Assembly (NCBI RefSeq): GCF_021731785.1
Contig: NZ_JAKFWS010000067.1
Coordinates: 1 to 34,977, forward strand
From: Methylocystis sp.
GTDB lineage: Bacteria; Pseudomonadota; Alphaproteobacteria; Rhizobiales; Beijerinckiaceae
Direction of reading: 5' to 3'
DNA: 34,977 nucleotides
Part shown: positions 16,438 to 24,835 of the stretch, one piece after another
How the letters are laid out: every line of letters starts with the position of its first letter
Numbering within the stretch: the first letter of the stretch is position 1
The notes under the pieces: generated by a model
Seen by the model: the letters and a program-made list of their open reading frames with translations, nothing else
What the model was told of the DNA's origin: nothing
Database searches by the model: none
Made by a program: the position numbers and the translations under genes

Positions 16438-16917
16438 ATGGCCGAGACCACTCTTTCCTCGCTTTCCGATTTGCAGTCGAGCGTCTCCCCGGCGCCGGAA
16501 GCGCCGCGCTATGTCCAGAAGCTCGACAAGCAGGGCCGCGCCTATGCCACCGGCAAGCGCAAGAACGCCGTCGCGCGCGTCTGGATCAAGCCGGGCCCCG
16601 GCAAGATCACCGTCAACGGCCGCGACGTTGAAGTCTATTTCGCCCGTCCGGTGCTGCGCATGATTTTGGCCCAGCCATTCGGCGTCACCAAGCGCGCGGG
16701 TCAATATGACATCGTCGTTACGGTTGCCGGTGGCGGACTTTCGGGACAGGCCGGCGCTGTGCGTCACGGCCTCGCCAAGGCGCTGACCAATTACGAGCCT
16801 GAGCTGCGTCCCGCGCTGAAGAAGGAAGGGTTTCTCACGCGCGACTCCCGCGTCGTCGAGCGCAAGAAATACGGCAAGCGCAAAGCCCGCCGCAGCTTCC
16901 AGTTCTCGAAGCGCTAA
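16438..16917 (+). CDS. rpsI: 30S ribosomal protein S9
   Basis: Small-subunit ribosomal protein, 159 residues. The first 30 or so residues are an extension common in alphaproteobacterial S9 proteins. The core has [18 protein letters not shown], the [23 protein letters not shown] segment, and the invariant basic end RRSFQFSKR that reaches the tRNA in the P site. GGAG precedes the ATG inside the end of rplM. A strong terminator follows. Confidence 0.98.
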   Translation: MAETTLSSLSDLQSSVSPAPEAPRYVQKLDKQGRAYATGKRKNAVARVWIKPGPGKITVNGRDVEVYFARPVLRMILAQPFGVTKRAGQYDIVVTVAGGGLSGQAGAVRHGLAKALTNYEPELRPALKKEGFLTRDSRVVERKKYGKRKARRSFQFSKR

Positions 16918-16946
16918 GCTTCGAAAGACAAGCGAACAAGCATGCG

Positions 16947-16977
16947 AGAGCGGCGCTTCGGCGCCGCTCTTTCTTTT
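16947..16977 (+). terminator. Rho-independent terminator after rpsI
   Basis: A perfect 10-base-pair stem AGAGCGGCGC / GCGCCGCTCT is capped by a stable TTCG tetraloop and followed by TTCTTTT. It ends the rplM-rpsI transcript just before the convergent small gene at 16985. Confidence 0.92.
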
Positions 16978-16984
16978 GCGGGCC

Positions 16985-17335
16985 TCAATAGACGCAAATT
17001 TTGAAGTCGCTGCCGAGCCAGCAGGCGGGATCGGACTTGGAGCGCTTTGCTTCCCCCCAGCGGGAATTGATGGCGTCGCGGGTCAGCCCTCTCACTTCGG
17101 CGACGCCGGGCGAAACAATGGAGACGTTGACCATCGTCACGCTGTCAAATCCCGACTTGCCGATCGGCTCGACCGCAAAGCTGCCGCCAGCGTCAAGCAT
17201 AAAGTTGCACCTCCCCCTATAGGGCGTCATGCCATTGCCGAGCACGACGCATTTCGCGGCTCTTGCGGCTGCCTCCTGGAGCAGGATCGGATGCGCCAAG
17301 ACGATCAAGGCAATCAAAGCAGCAATTCTCTTCAT
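16985..17335 (-). CDS. Small secreted four-cysteine hypothetical protein
   Basis: A 116-residue protein I cannot assign to a named family. The ATG at 17333-17335 has GGGAGG five bases upstream, stronger than the longer in-frame start at 17356. Residues 1-27 form a typical signal peptide (IAALIALIVLAHPILL, then AAARAA). The mature part is small, with four cysteines (29, 43, 104 and 114) that could form two disulphide bonds, and it ends CWLGSDFKICVY. It is convergent with rpsI and 57 bases downstream of the MFS gene, so it may be co-transcribed with the transporters. A periplasmic location is inferred from the signal peptide. Confidence 0.7.
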   Translation of the reverse strand: MKRIAALIALIVLAHPILLQEAAARAAKCVVLGNGMTPYRGRCNFMLDAGGSFAVEPIGKSGFDSVTMVNVSIVSPGVAEVRGLTRDAINSRWGEAKRSKSDPACWLGSDFKICVY

Positions 17336-17392
17336 CAAAACCTCCCATGTCTCCAACCTCAGTCAATCGTCGTTGCAGCACAGCCAGGGCTT

Positions 17393-18673
17393 TCAATCGA
17401 GCCATTCCCTGCGCCGCTCGCGCAGACCGGCGACGCCAACGAGCCCGACGACGGCGCCGAACATCAGATAGTAGGCGGGCGCCACCGGGCTGGCGAGAAA
17501 TCCGATCAGCCAGGCGACGATAAACGGCGCAAAACCGCCGAAGATCATGACCGCGACATTATAGGCGATCGCCAGCCCCACGCTGCGGATATGCGTCGGA
17601 AACTGCTCGGCAAGCGCCGTCGACAGCGCGCCGAACAGTCCTGAAAGAATGACGCAGAAGGCGGTCTGGGCGATGGTCAACGTCGCAAGCGACCGCTCGA
17701 CTTGCAGCCACGCAAACAGCGGATAGACGCAAAGGAGAAGCATTCCATAGGAGGCCAAGAGCAAGGGCCGCCTGCCAAATTTATCTGAGCAAGCGCCAAC
17801 CAATGGCGTCAGGACGATCAGCAACAGAAGCCCGGGCGCCTGAGCGATAAAGGACTCGGCGAGGCTAAGCCCCAACTCCGTCTTTCCATAGGTCGGCATA
17901 TAAACAAGGATGACGTAGAACGAGATCGTCGCGCCGACCGTGGCGGCGAAACTGGCGATCAGTCTGTCGCGTTGCCGCCGAACCATATCGAGAAAGGCCT
18001 CCATCGCGCCGCCGCTTCGAGGCGACGCTTCAAAGGCATGCGTTTCGTCGAGGTTGCGTCTGACATAGATCCCGACCGGGCCGATCAGCAAGCCGGCGAC
18101 GAAGGGAAGCCGCCAAGCCCAATCATTCAGCGCCTGAGTCGAGAAGACAGTGGCAACGACGATGCCGGCGAGCGTTCCAAATAAAATCGACAGTCCCTGC
18201 CCGACCATCTGCAAGGAGCCATAGAGTCCGCGCTGGCCGGCAGGCGCGACTTCAATCAGAAAAGCGGTTGAACTCGCGAATTCTCCGCCGGTGGCGAAAC
18301 CCTGCAGCAATCGGCCGATGACCACGAGCATCGGCGCGTAGACGCCGATCGCCGCATAGGTCGGCGCAAACGCGATCACTGCCACTGCGGCGGTCATCAC
18401 GAACATGATGAGTTGCAACGCCGCCTTGCGTCCCTTGCGATCCGCGTAAAATCCGAAGAACAGCCCGCCGAGCGGCCGCGTGCAGAAGCCCGCGCCGAAG
18501 GTGGCGAGCGCCAGCAACAGCGCCGCCGTCTCGTCTCCGCTCGGAAAGAAAGCCCGCGCCAGCACGGAAGCAAAAAAGCCGTAGACGACGAAATCGTACC
18601 ATTCGAGCGCATTGCCGATGACAGCGGCGGCGATCTGTTTGGGCGCTGGCGTTCTCGCTTGGCGCAGGTTCAT
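17393..18673 (-). CDS. MFS transporter, metabolite:H+ symporter (MHS) type
   Basis: Inner-membrane carrier of the major facilitator superfamily, 426 residues with about 12 membrane segments. The ATG at 18671-18673 overlaps the stop of the upstream POT gene (ATGA), so the longer frame to 18868 is not the true start. IGNALEWYDFVVYGFFA at the N-terminus and GRLLQGFATGGEFASS are hallmarks of the MHS/ShiA-KgtP-ProP group. The loop 2-3 motif appears as GFYADRKGRKAAL. Members carry organic acids, shikimate, betaine or dicarboxylates; the substrate here cannot be told. It forms a two-gene operon with the peptide symporter. Confidence 0.88.
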   Translation of the reverse strand: MNLRQARTPAPKQIAAAVIGNALEWYDFVVYGFFASVLARAFFPSGDETAALLLALATFGAGFCTRPLGGLFFGFYADRKGRKAALQLIMFVMTAAVAVIAFAPTYAAIGVYAPMLVVIGRLLQGFATGGEFASSTAFLIEVAPAGQRGLYGSLQMVGQGLSILFGTLAGIVVATVFSTQALNDWAWRLPFVAGLLIGPVGIYVRRNLDETHAFEASPRSGGAMEAFLDMVRRQRDRLIASFAATVGATISFYVILVYMPTYGKTELGLSLAESFIAQAPGLLLLIVLTPLVGACSDKFGRRPLLLASYGMLLLCVYPLFAWLQVERSLATLTIAQTAFCVILSGLFGALSTALAEQFPTHIRSVGLAIAYNVAVMIFGGFAPFIVAWLIGFLASPVAPAYYLMFGAVVGLVGVAGLRERRREWLD

Positions 18674-20046
18674 CCAACTTTCGAGATTCGACGGCTTTCG
18701 CGAAAAGCCAGGAGATCGCCGAGCGGTCGCCGCGCCGCCTCGACGATGAGCGCGCCGGCGACGCCAAGAATGCTCATGAGCAGGAAGAAATACACGCTTT
18801 CGAGGCTCGACCACAGACTGCCGAGCCACCCCGCAAGCAGATTGCCGAGAAACATCGAAGTGAACCATAAGCCCATCAGCGCCGAGCGTGAGCCTTCAGG
18901 CGCGACATGCGAGACGAGCGACAAAGCAATTGGCGAAAAATGCAGCTCCGAGACGGTGATGACGGCAAAAAAGCCGAGAAGCCAAAGCCAGCTCGCCTTG
19001 CCGCCATCGCTCGTCCAGGCCGCCATCGCCATGACGCCGTAACTCGCGGCGACGCCGAGACAGCCAAGCGACATTTTCCGGATCGTCGACGGCTCGCGCC
19101 CCGACCGCGCGAGCCAGGCCCATAGCGAGACGAGCGGCGGCGTGAAAAGGAAGATCATCAGCGGATTGAAGGCCTGAAACCAAGTCACCGGAATGTCATG
19201 GCACCACCCGAAGACGGCGACGCTACGGTCGGTGAATTGCGCCGCCCAAAGCGCGATCGTATTGCCTTGCTGCTCGAACGCCGCCCAGAACAGCGCGGAA
19301 GGCGCGAAGAGCAGCATAAGAACGGTGAAAGACCGGCGAAACTTCGCGCGCGTCGGCGCCGTCGGCGCGCGCCTTTCGCGCGGCGGCGGTTCGCGCGGCA
19401 GACTCGGCAGACCGATGAGGTAAGTTACCAGACCGATGACCATGCCGACGCCGGCGCAGGCGAACCCGTAATGCCAGCCGATCATCTCGCCGACCGTTCC
19501 GCAGACGAGCGGCGCGAAGAAGGCGCCGATGTTGATGCCGACATAAAAGATCGAATAGGCGCGATCGCGTCGCGCGTCAGTCGGCGCGTAAAGCTCGCCG
19601 ACCTGCGTCGATATGTTCGGCTTGAAACCGCCGCAGCCGAGCGCGACGAGAAGCAGCGCGATCAAAAACAAGCGATCGAACGCCATCATGAAATGGCCGA
19701 CGGCCATCAGCGCGGCGCCGATGACGATCGTGCGCATGCGTCCAAGCCAGCGGTCGGCGATATACCCGCCGAGGATCGGCGCGAGATAAACAAGGCCCGT
19801 GTAGAGCCCGTAAATTTGCGAAGCAAATGGCTGCGGGCCGAGCGGACCGGACAGCATCTCGAGCCCACGCTGCAAGGCGTCGAGGCCGAGCGCCGCATCC
19901 ATGCGCTCCGGCTTCAAAAGGTATTCGACCATGTAGAGGACGAGCAGCGCCCGCATGCCGTAATAGGAAAAGCGCTCCCACATTTCCGAAGCGAAGAGAA
20001 AGGCCAGTCCGCGCGGATGGCCGAGAAAATCGTCGCTTCGCTGCAT
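18670..20046 (-). CDS. POT family proton-dependent oligopeptide symporter
   Basis: Proton-coupled di/tripeptide transporter of the POT/PTR family, 458 residues. The diagnostic ExxER motif with the family sequence ERFSYYGMRALLVLYM (about 24-39, including Glu21, Glu24 and Arg25) is intact. ADRWLGRMRTIVIG follows in the loop 2-3 position, and the C-terminal signature appears as SELHFSPIALSLVSHVAPEG. A YVGINIGAFFAPLVCG segment also fits the family. It is upstream of, and overlaps by four bases, the MHS-type transporter gene. This is the second peptide uptake system in the window, besides YejABEF. The DtpT-like specificity is inferred. Confidence 0.92.
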   Translation of the reverse strand: MQRSDDFLGHPRGLAFLFASEMWERFSYYGMRALLVLYMVEYLLKPERMDAALGLDALQRGLEMLSGPLGPQPFASQIYGLYTGLVYLAPILGGYIADRWLGRMRTIVIGAALMAVGHFMMAFDRLFLIALLLVALGCGGFKPNISTQVGELYAPTDARRDRAYSIFYVGINIGAFFAPLVCGTVGEMIGWHYGFACAGVGMVIGLVTYLIGLPSLPREPPPRERRAPTAPTRAKFRRSFTVLMLLFAPSALFWAAFEQQGNTIALWAAQFTDRSVAVFGWCHDIPVTWFQAFNPLMIFLFTPPLVSLWAWLARSGREPSTIRKMSLGCLGVAASYGVMAMAAWTSDGGKASWLWLLGFFAVITVSELHFSPIALSLVSHVAPEGSRSALMGLWFTSMFLGNLLAGWLGSLWSSLESVYFFLLMSILGVAGALIVEAARRPLGDLLAFRESRRISKVG

Positions 20047-20118
20047 ACGCTCTATCGAACCGAGCCTTCGTTCCGCGCCGGCGCGCGCTGCAATTCTATA
20101 GACGGCGGTTCGATCGGC

Positions 20119-20583
20119 TCAAAAGGCGCCTAAATCGAGCCCTGCCGCGACGAGCATCCCCAATTCGCGGCAGGAGTCGACAAAGTCCTCCCGCCACTCG
20201 CCGCGGCAGATCAGCGGCTCGCGGACCGCGCGCCAGCGCAGGCCGGTGACGATCGTCTCGACGCCGCGCCGCGTTCCGGTTCCGTCATGGCCGGCGCGAA
20301 TGTAAAGCGCGTAAGGCAGGCCCTGGCTGCGCTCCAGCAGGGGATAGTAACAGCGGTCGAAGAAGTCCTTCAGCGCGCCGCTCATATAGCCGAGATTTTC
20401 GGTGGTGCCGAGAATGACCGCCTGCGCGGCGAGAACGTCATTTGGCGTCGCCGCGAAGGGGTTCATCGCCTCGACGTCGACGTCCTCGATCTCAGGCGCG
20501 CGCGCGCCGGCGACGACCGCATCCCTCAGCCGCTCGGTGTTGCGCGACGGCGCATGCGCGACGATGAGCAGGCGCTTTCGCAA
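20119..20583 (-). CDS. Flavodoxin-fold NAD(P)H-dependent oxidoreductase-like protein
   Basis: A 154-residue flavodoxin-like protein that would bind FMN. The N-terminal strand and phosphate loop read KRLLIVAHAPSRNTERL, and the second FMN contact is GTTENLGYMSGALKDFFDRC. TTG at 20581-20583 is the only start upstream of this conserved N-terminus, since an in-frame TAG lies 10 bases before it; the ribosome binding site is weak. That TAG is also the stop of the 60-residue membrane protein gene, so the two are likely translated from one message. The redox partner is unknown. Confidence 0.8.
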   Translation of the reverse strand: MRKRLLIVAHAPSRNTERLRDAVVAGARAPEIEDVDVEAMNPFAATPNDVLAAQAVILGTTENLGYMSGALKDFFDRCYYPLLERSQGLPYALYIRAGHDGTGTRRGVETIVTGLRWRAVREPLICRGEWREDFVDSCRELGMLVAAGLDLGAF

Positions 20584-20592
20584 TGAACGCGG

Positions 20593-20775
20593 CTACCAGG
20601 GATGAAATTCGGGCACGTAAATGATTTTCAAAAAGACCGCCAAACCGATGACTGCAAGCATGGCCAATAGCGCGCTATAGCCGATCACCGAATAGACCGA
20701 AGCGTTGTAGACCGAATCCAACAGCCGCAGCGCATAGGCTCGCAACGCGCCTCTTTCCGTTACCTCTTTCGCCAT
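20593..20775 (-). CDS. Small single-span membrane protein, hypothetical
   Basis: A 60-residue protein with a strong ribosome binding site (GGGAGGAG about 6 bases upstream of the ATG), which argues that it is real. The N-terminal half is charged (MAKEVTERGALRAYALRLLDSVYN) and is followed by one or two hydrophobic stretches (YSVIGYSALLAMLAVIGLAVFLKIIYV), ending in PEFHPW. I do not recognise a family. Its stop lies 9 bases from the TTG of the flavodoxin-like gene, suggesting an operon and possibly a membrane partner for that redox protein. Confidence 0.7.
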   Translation of the reverse strand: MAKEVTERGALRAYALRLLDSVYNASVYSVIGYSALLAMLAVIGLAVFLKIIYVPEFHPW

Positions 20776-20851
20776 GATCTCTCCTCCCTTTGGAGGCGCG
20801 ACTCATTCGCCTTCAGGACGTAAGTTAGCGGATTGGCGAGCCGGCGACAGC

Positions 20852-21055
20852 CTATCTGTTGCCGATAATTTGGCGGCGCGCGACCGTTTTGCGACTGCCC
20901 ACAGACCTGCGCTGCGCGGCCAGCTCGACGATCTTGGCCCTTTGCGGTTCAGTCATCGACGTCCAGCCGGCGATCTCGGCGCGCGTTCGGCCGCAGCCGA
21001 CGCACACATCGTCCTCATCGAGTTCGCAAATCTTTACGCATGGACTGTCGGTCAT
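20852..21055 (-). CDS. DUF1289 family small Cys4 protein
   Basis: A 67-residue cytoplasmic protein of the DUF1289 family. It carries SPCVKICELDEDDVCVGCGR with four cysteines (6, 10, 18 and 21) that could bind a metal or an iron-sulfur cluster, followed by the family sequence RTRAEIAGWTSMTEPQR. The function of the family is not established. The ribosome binding site is poor (TTGAG). It is probably the first gene upstream of the 60-residue membrane protein, 76 bases apart. Confidence 0.85.
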   Translation of the reverse strand: MTDSPCVKICELDEDDVCVGCGRTRAEIAGWTSMTEPQRAKIVELAAQRRSVGSRKTVARRQIIGNR

Positions 21056-21194
21056 GGGCTCAACTTTGGATGGGCGTCGCCCGATGGAGCAAGGCGTACG
21101 CTTCCCGCCGCGCTATAGGCCGGAGCGCCGTTCACGTCAAAAACGTCCGACGGCTTTCGCCGCCAATCTTTTTCTCCCTCACGAAATCGATTAG

Positions 21195-22118
21195 ATGCGG
21201 GCCATGACGACTAAGATCTTCATCGACGGCGACGCCGGCACCACCGGGCTCGAAATCCGCGACCGGCTCGCCGGGCGCTCGGACATTTCGCTCCTTGCGC
21301 TCCCGCAGGAGCGGCGAAAGGAGATCGCCGCCAAGCGCGACATTCTCGCGTCGGTTGACATCGCCATCCTCTGTCTGCCGGATGATGCCGCGAAGGAAAC
21401 CGTCGCGCTCTGCGACGCCCTCGGCGAGCGCGGCCCGAGGTTGCTCGACGCCTCCACCGCCCATCGCGTCGCAAGAGGTTGGGTCTACGGTTTCGCCGAA
21501 CTCTGCAAGGGACAGGCGGCGAAAATCGCCGCAAGCCGCCGCGTCGCCAATGTCGGCTGCTATGCGACAGGCGCCATCGCGCTCATTCGCCCGCTCGTCG
21601 ACGCCGGTCTCATCCAGTCGGACCAGCCGCTGACGATCAACGCTGTCTCAGGCTATTCGGGCGGCGGGCGGCAGATGATTGAAGCCTATGAGAGCGGCAA
21701 GGCGCCGGAGTTCGAACTCTACGCGCTCGGTCTCGAGCACAAACATGTGCCTGAGATCATGGCCTATGCGAAACTTTCCGCACGGCCGTTGTTCGTTCCC
21801 TCCGTCGGCAACTTCCGCCAGGGCATGCTTGTCTCCATTCCGCTCGTGCTTGACGCCTTGCCCGGCAAGCCCGGAGCGGGGGACTTCGAAGACGCCTATG
21901 CGCGTCATTACGACGGCGCAAAACATGTCCGGCTCGAAGCGGCGCCGGCGAACGGCAAGCTCGACGCCCTGGCGCTGAACGGGACCGATGACTTGGAGGT
22001 CTTCGTCTTCGCCAATGCGCCGCGCGGTCACGTCCTGCTCGTCGCCCGGCTCGACAATCTCGGCAAGGGCGCGGCCGGCGCGGCGGCGCAAAATCTCGAC
22101 CTGATGATGGGAAAGTGA
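21195..22118 (+). CDS. argC: N-acetyl-gamma-glutamyl-phosphate reductase (short type)
   Basis: Third step of arginine synthesis: NADPH-dependent reduction of N-acetyl-glutamyl phosphate to the semialdehyde, in the cytoplasm. The 307-residue length and the start KIFIDGDAGTTGLEIRDRL match the shorter ArgC type of alphaproteobacteria. The catalytic Cys122 lies in VANVGCYATGAIAL, and NAVSGYSGGGRQMIEAYE follows. ATG at 21195 or at 21204 could be used; neither has a clear ribosome binding site, so the second would shorten the protein by three residues. In many relatives the gene follows rpsI; here it lies 4.3 kb after rpsI, with the transporter and small-gene block between them. Confidence 0.93.
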   Translation: MRAMTTKIFIDGDAGTTGLEIRDRLAGRSDISLLALPQERRKEIAAKRDILASVDIAILCLPDDAAKETVALCDALGERGPRLLDASTAHRVARGWVYGFAELCKGQAAKIAASRRVANVGCYATGAIALIRPLVDAGLIQSDQPLTINAVSGYSGGGRQMIEAYESGKAPEFELYALGLEHKHVPEIMAYAKLSARPLFVPSVGNFRQGMLVSIPLVLDALPGKPGAGDFEDAYARHYDGAKHVRLEAAPANGKLDALALNGTDDLEVFVFANAPRGHVLLVARLDNLGKGAAGAAAQNLDLMMGK

Positions 22119-22159
22119 GTGAGTAGCTCTACTCCCTACTTTCTACCCCCACGCCGTAC

Positions 22160-23233
22160 TCACTCGGCATAGGCCGTGGCGCCTCCGGGAAGCTTGGCGA
22201 CCACGTCCTCGTAGCGGCTGGTGCGCTTGTCCATCATGGTCTCGAAGGCTTCGTGCACCTCCTGGACCGAGCGAACTTTTAGCCGGCGCCCCTGCTGTTC
22301 ATAGAAGATCGGCCTGTTGGCGCGCGCCGGCCTCGGCAGCAGCGCCGCCGCAGAAGTGTGCGGCGCCTCATCCACGGTTCTCATGAAACGCTCGGCGTCG
22401 TCCGGCCCTAGAAAGTGGATGAGGTAGGTCTCGCCAGACGTCAGCGGACGGCCGATCTTTTCGGCGATCCTGGCGCTGTCCTTCTTGAGCATTTCCGCGG
22501 CGAGAACGGCGGAAAGGTAGGGATCGTTGCGCAGATTGAGGATTTGCGCCCGCTTTTGACCGTTGACGCGCGGCGCATCGTCGCTCGCGATCGCCGCCGC
22601 CGTATCGCTGTGACCGTGGCGCCAGCCGAAGGTTTTCAGCGCCTTAAGCCAGGTCCTTTCGACGAACTGGAAGAGGCCGCTCGCCGAAGAGGTCCGCGCC
22701 TTCGCCGTCGAGGAAAAATTCGACTCCTTGTCAGCAATGGCCATGAGAAGCGCCGGATCCATCTCGGTCGTCTGCGCCGCCTTGACGACGTGCTCGACGA
22801 TCGACTGGTGGATCTTGACCGATCCGAAGCGCATCACGCCCGGCGTCTCGGAGAAATTGTCGTCGTCGAGACGATGGGACCAGGTGAGCGCCGCCTGCTC
22901 CAGAGAAAAGTCGGAGTCGAGGGCGGTATCCTCGTCGCCGACGACGTCGGTCCTGAGCGTCGTCAACGGAGAAGCGGCGACACGCAAGCGCGCGGCGCGC
23001 GCAGTCCGCTCCGGCCGTCGCAAGTCGTCGCGCGCTCCGGTCATCGCCAGCACGGCCACCACGGAAAGCAGCGTCGCGACGCAGAACGCGCGCAACAAGG
23101 GAGAACAGGATCGATCGAGCAGCAAATTCGACAGATTTGCTCGGGACGAACTGTTCGACCGCCGTCCTGAGCGAGGCGACGCGACCTTTTCGTCCTTGGC
23201 GGGCGGCGGGGCGTTCGTCAGCGTGACCGTCAT
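22160..23233 (-). CDS. Membrane-anchored lytic transglycosylase (SLT domain)
   Basis: Predicted peptidoglycan lytic transglycosylase, 357 residues. ATG at 23231-23233 is preferred because GGAGAA lies 10 bases upstream; the in-frame GTG at 23251 has none. Residues 1-45 are basic and serine-rich, and 47-66 (LLRAFCVATLLSVVAVLAM) is a single membrane span, so the rest faces the periplasm. The SLT-type domain spans roughly 145-270: ALLMAIADKESNF with catalytic Glu170, ASGLFQFVERTWL, and a later LIHFLGPDDAERFM. The linker 70-140 has no clear domain. A perfect 19-base palindrome lies directly upstream of the start. Confidence 0.88.
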   Translation of the reverse strand: MTVTLTNAPPPAKDEKVASPRSGRRSNSSSRANLSNLLLDRSCSPLLRAFCVATLLSVVAVLAMTGARDDLRRPERTARAARLRVAASPLTTLRTDVVGDEDTALDSDFSLEQAALTWSHRLDDDNFSETPGVMRFGSVKIHQSIVEHVVKAAQTTEMDPALLMAIADKESNFSSTAKARTSSASGLFQFVERTWLKALKTFGWRHGHSDTAAAIASDDAPRVNGQKRAQILNLRNDPYLSAVLAAEMLKKDSARIAEKIGRPLTSGETYLIHFLGPDDAERFMRTVDEAPHTSAAALLPRPARANRPIFYEQQGRRLKVRSVQEVHEAFETMMDKRTSRYEDVVAKLPGGATAYAE

Positions 23234-23253
23234 GCTTCGCGGGTTCTCCACAA

Positions 23254-23272
23254 TTACGCAAATTTTGCGTAA
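23254..23272. promoter_or_regulatory. Perfect 19-base palindrome upstream of the lytic transglycosylase
   Basis: TTACGCAAATTTTGCGTAA has nine-base arms around one central base, 21 bases upstream of the lytic transglycosylase ATG. It is AT-rich in GC-rich surroundings, and its position next to the ribosome binding site is typical of an operator or promoter core. No regulator family is assigned. Confidence 0.5.
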
Positions 23273-23483
23273 ACAGAAGGTTACCTGCGAGGCGGGGCAA
23301 AAGATCGACGGTCGGAGCCATGCTCGCGCCGCAATTGTGGCTGCGCGGCAGGCGCTCCACAGCTAAAAACTCCAACATTCACAGTTGGTTGGCAGAATTG
23401 ACGCCCCGCGGTCGTCACATTGACGCCATCAGTCGAGCCGCCAATGCGCCAGGGGCCGCGTCCAGAACGAGAGGGCTGAGTCG

Positions 23484-23930
23484 TTACAAGAGATTGGTCA
23501 CTTTAGAGAGCATGCCCTGCAGCAAATGATATTCAGGACCGGCCGTCGGCGTCGTGCGGGAGATGAAGTCGATCGGCTTGCCGTCCTCCATGCCGTAATC
23601 GGCAAGGCGCTGCACTTTCTTCGACTTATCGAAATAGACCGCATAGACGCGCTGTTCGGTAATGTTTTGCGGCATGAAGGCGAATTTCCGCTCGATGCGC
23701 TGGCTGACGTAATACCAGGCGTCGCCGCCGACCGTCGACGTCGTGGAGGGCGTGCCAAGGGTCGCCATCACCTGCTGCGCCGGCATGCCGACCTTGACTT
23801 GCGAGGTGCTGCGCGAATCGAGGACGGCGCCGCGATTGACGACGCCCTCATAGCCAAGACAACCTGAAAGCGAAACGGCCACCCCTGCGGCTGCCGCCAA
23901 ACGAGAAGCGATGCGCAAAGCCTGCGCCAT
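23484..23930 (-). CDS. bamE: Outer membrane assembly lipoprotein BamE (SmpA/OmlA)
   Basis: Lipoprotein part of the BAM complex that inserts beta-barrel proteins into the outer membrane; 148 residues. The ATG at 23928-23930 has GGAG about 7 bases upstream, and the signal peptide with lipobox LSGC (Cys24) follows it directly, so the longer frame to 24020 is rejected. The SmpA/OmlA domain is visible in KVGMPAQQVMATLGTPSTTSTVGGDAWYYVSQ and ITEQRVYAVYFD. It is divergent from the DUF177-plsX-fabH cluster, a gene order conserved in alphaproteobacteria. Confidence 0.92.
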   Translation of the reverse strand: MAQALRIASRLAAAAGVAVSLSGCLGYEGVVNRGAVLDSRSTSQVKVGMPAQQVMATLGTPSTTSTVGGDAWYYVSQRIERKFAFMPQNITEQRVYAVYFDKSKKVQRLADYGMEDGKPIDFISRTTPTAGPEYHLLQGMLSKVTNLL

Positions 23931-24116
23931 GTGTGTCTCCGCAATCCTCCGCCGCGGCGCGCCTGCGCCCGGCATATAGCGCCTCGCCAACTCCGTAATC
24001 TTCGAACGCAGCGAAAGCAAGACGGCGCTTTCCTGCGCTCTGACAGCGCTGGCGTCTGTGCGCCGGCTTACATATCTGTTTTGATGGAACGCGCACGACC
24101 GGGAGGCCAGACCGCC

Positions 24117-24668
24117 ATGAACAGTTTTTCCGACTCTCGACCGCCGCTATCGCGGCGGCTCGCGGTTTCCGACGTGCCGCCCGAAGGTCTCGACGTCGAC
24201 ATCAGCGCCACGCCCGACGAATGCGGCGCCTTGGCTTCGCAAAACGGGCTTCCCGCCGTGCATGCGCTGCAAGCCGAGCTTCGGGCGCAACGGTGGCGCG
24301 GCGATGGGCTGAAGGTCGACGGCGAATTGCGCGCCAGGATCAGACAGACCTGCGTCGCGACCTTGGAGGAATTCGATTCGCAGCTCATCGAGCCGATCCA
24401 TATGCGCTTTGCGTCGCCGCCCGAAGAAGCGCCGCGCAGCCGAAGGAGGCACGAACCTGCCGAAATCGCCCTGGATGAGGATCCGCCCGATCCGTTGATC
24501 GGCGGCGCGGTCGATCTCGGAGCGGTCGCGTCGGAATTCTTTACGCTGGCGCTCGATCCCTATCCGCGCAAGCCGGGCGTGCATTTCATCGAGCCGTCCG
24601 GCGACGCAGCTCAGGTCGTTTCGCCCTTTGCCGCCCTGGGACGCCTCAAACCGCCCCGCGACCCTTGA
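24117..24668 (+). CDS. DUF177 (YceD) family protein
   Basis: A 183-residue protein of the DUF177/YceD family. In E. coli and plants, relatives are linked to 23S rRNA or large-subunit maturation, and the gene usually precedes plsX. The ATG at 24117 has GGGAGG at 24101-24106; the ATG at 24084 and longer frames lack one. Visible features are GELRARIRQTCVATLEEFDSQL, the conserved cysteine segment, and the acidic stretch DEDPPDPLIGGAVDLGAVASEFFTLALDPYPRKPG typical of the family. rpmF, its neighbour in E. coli, is not present here. Confidence 0.88.
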   Translation: MNSFSDSRPPLSRRLAVSDVPPEGLDVDISATPDECGALASQNGLPAVHALQAELRAQRWRGDGLKVDGELRARIRQTCVATLEEFDSQLIEPIHMRFASPPEEAPRSRRRHEPAEIALDEDPPDPLIGGAVDLGAVASEFFTLALDPYPRKPGVHFIEPSGDAAQVVSPFAALGRLKPPRDP

Positions 24669-24674
24669 GGCGAG

Positions 24675-24693
24675 GCGCAATAGGCACTTGCGC
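24675..24693. repeat. Short hairpin after the DUF177 gene
   Basis: GCGCAA / TTGCGC arms surround a 7-base loop, 7 bases after the DUF177 stop. Without a T-run it is at best a weak terminator in the 167-base gap before plsX. Confidence 0.3.
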
Positions 24694-24835
24694 GCATGGC
24701 CGGCAAATGGCAAGTCGCCCGCAGGGGCGGGAGCGCAGACGCGCTTCTCGGACGCGTCACAAAAGCCGGCCAATAGATCGAGCCAATAGCGACAAGGCGG
24801 CTGATCCAGGCGCGCAGTCGGGAGAAACGGGATAA

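Noticed and set aside
22119-22159. Possible terminator between argC and the lytic transglycosylase
   Set aside because: Only short weak stems (GAGTA/TACTC) without a T-run; not enough to call.
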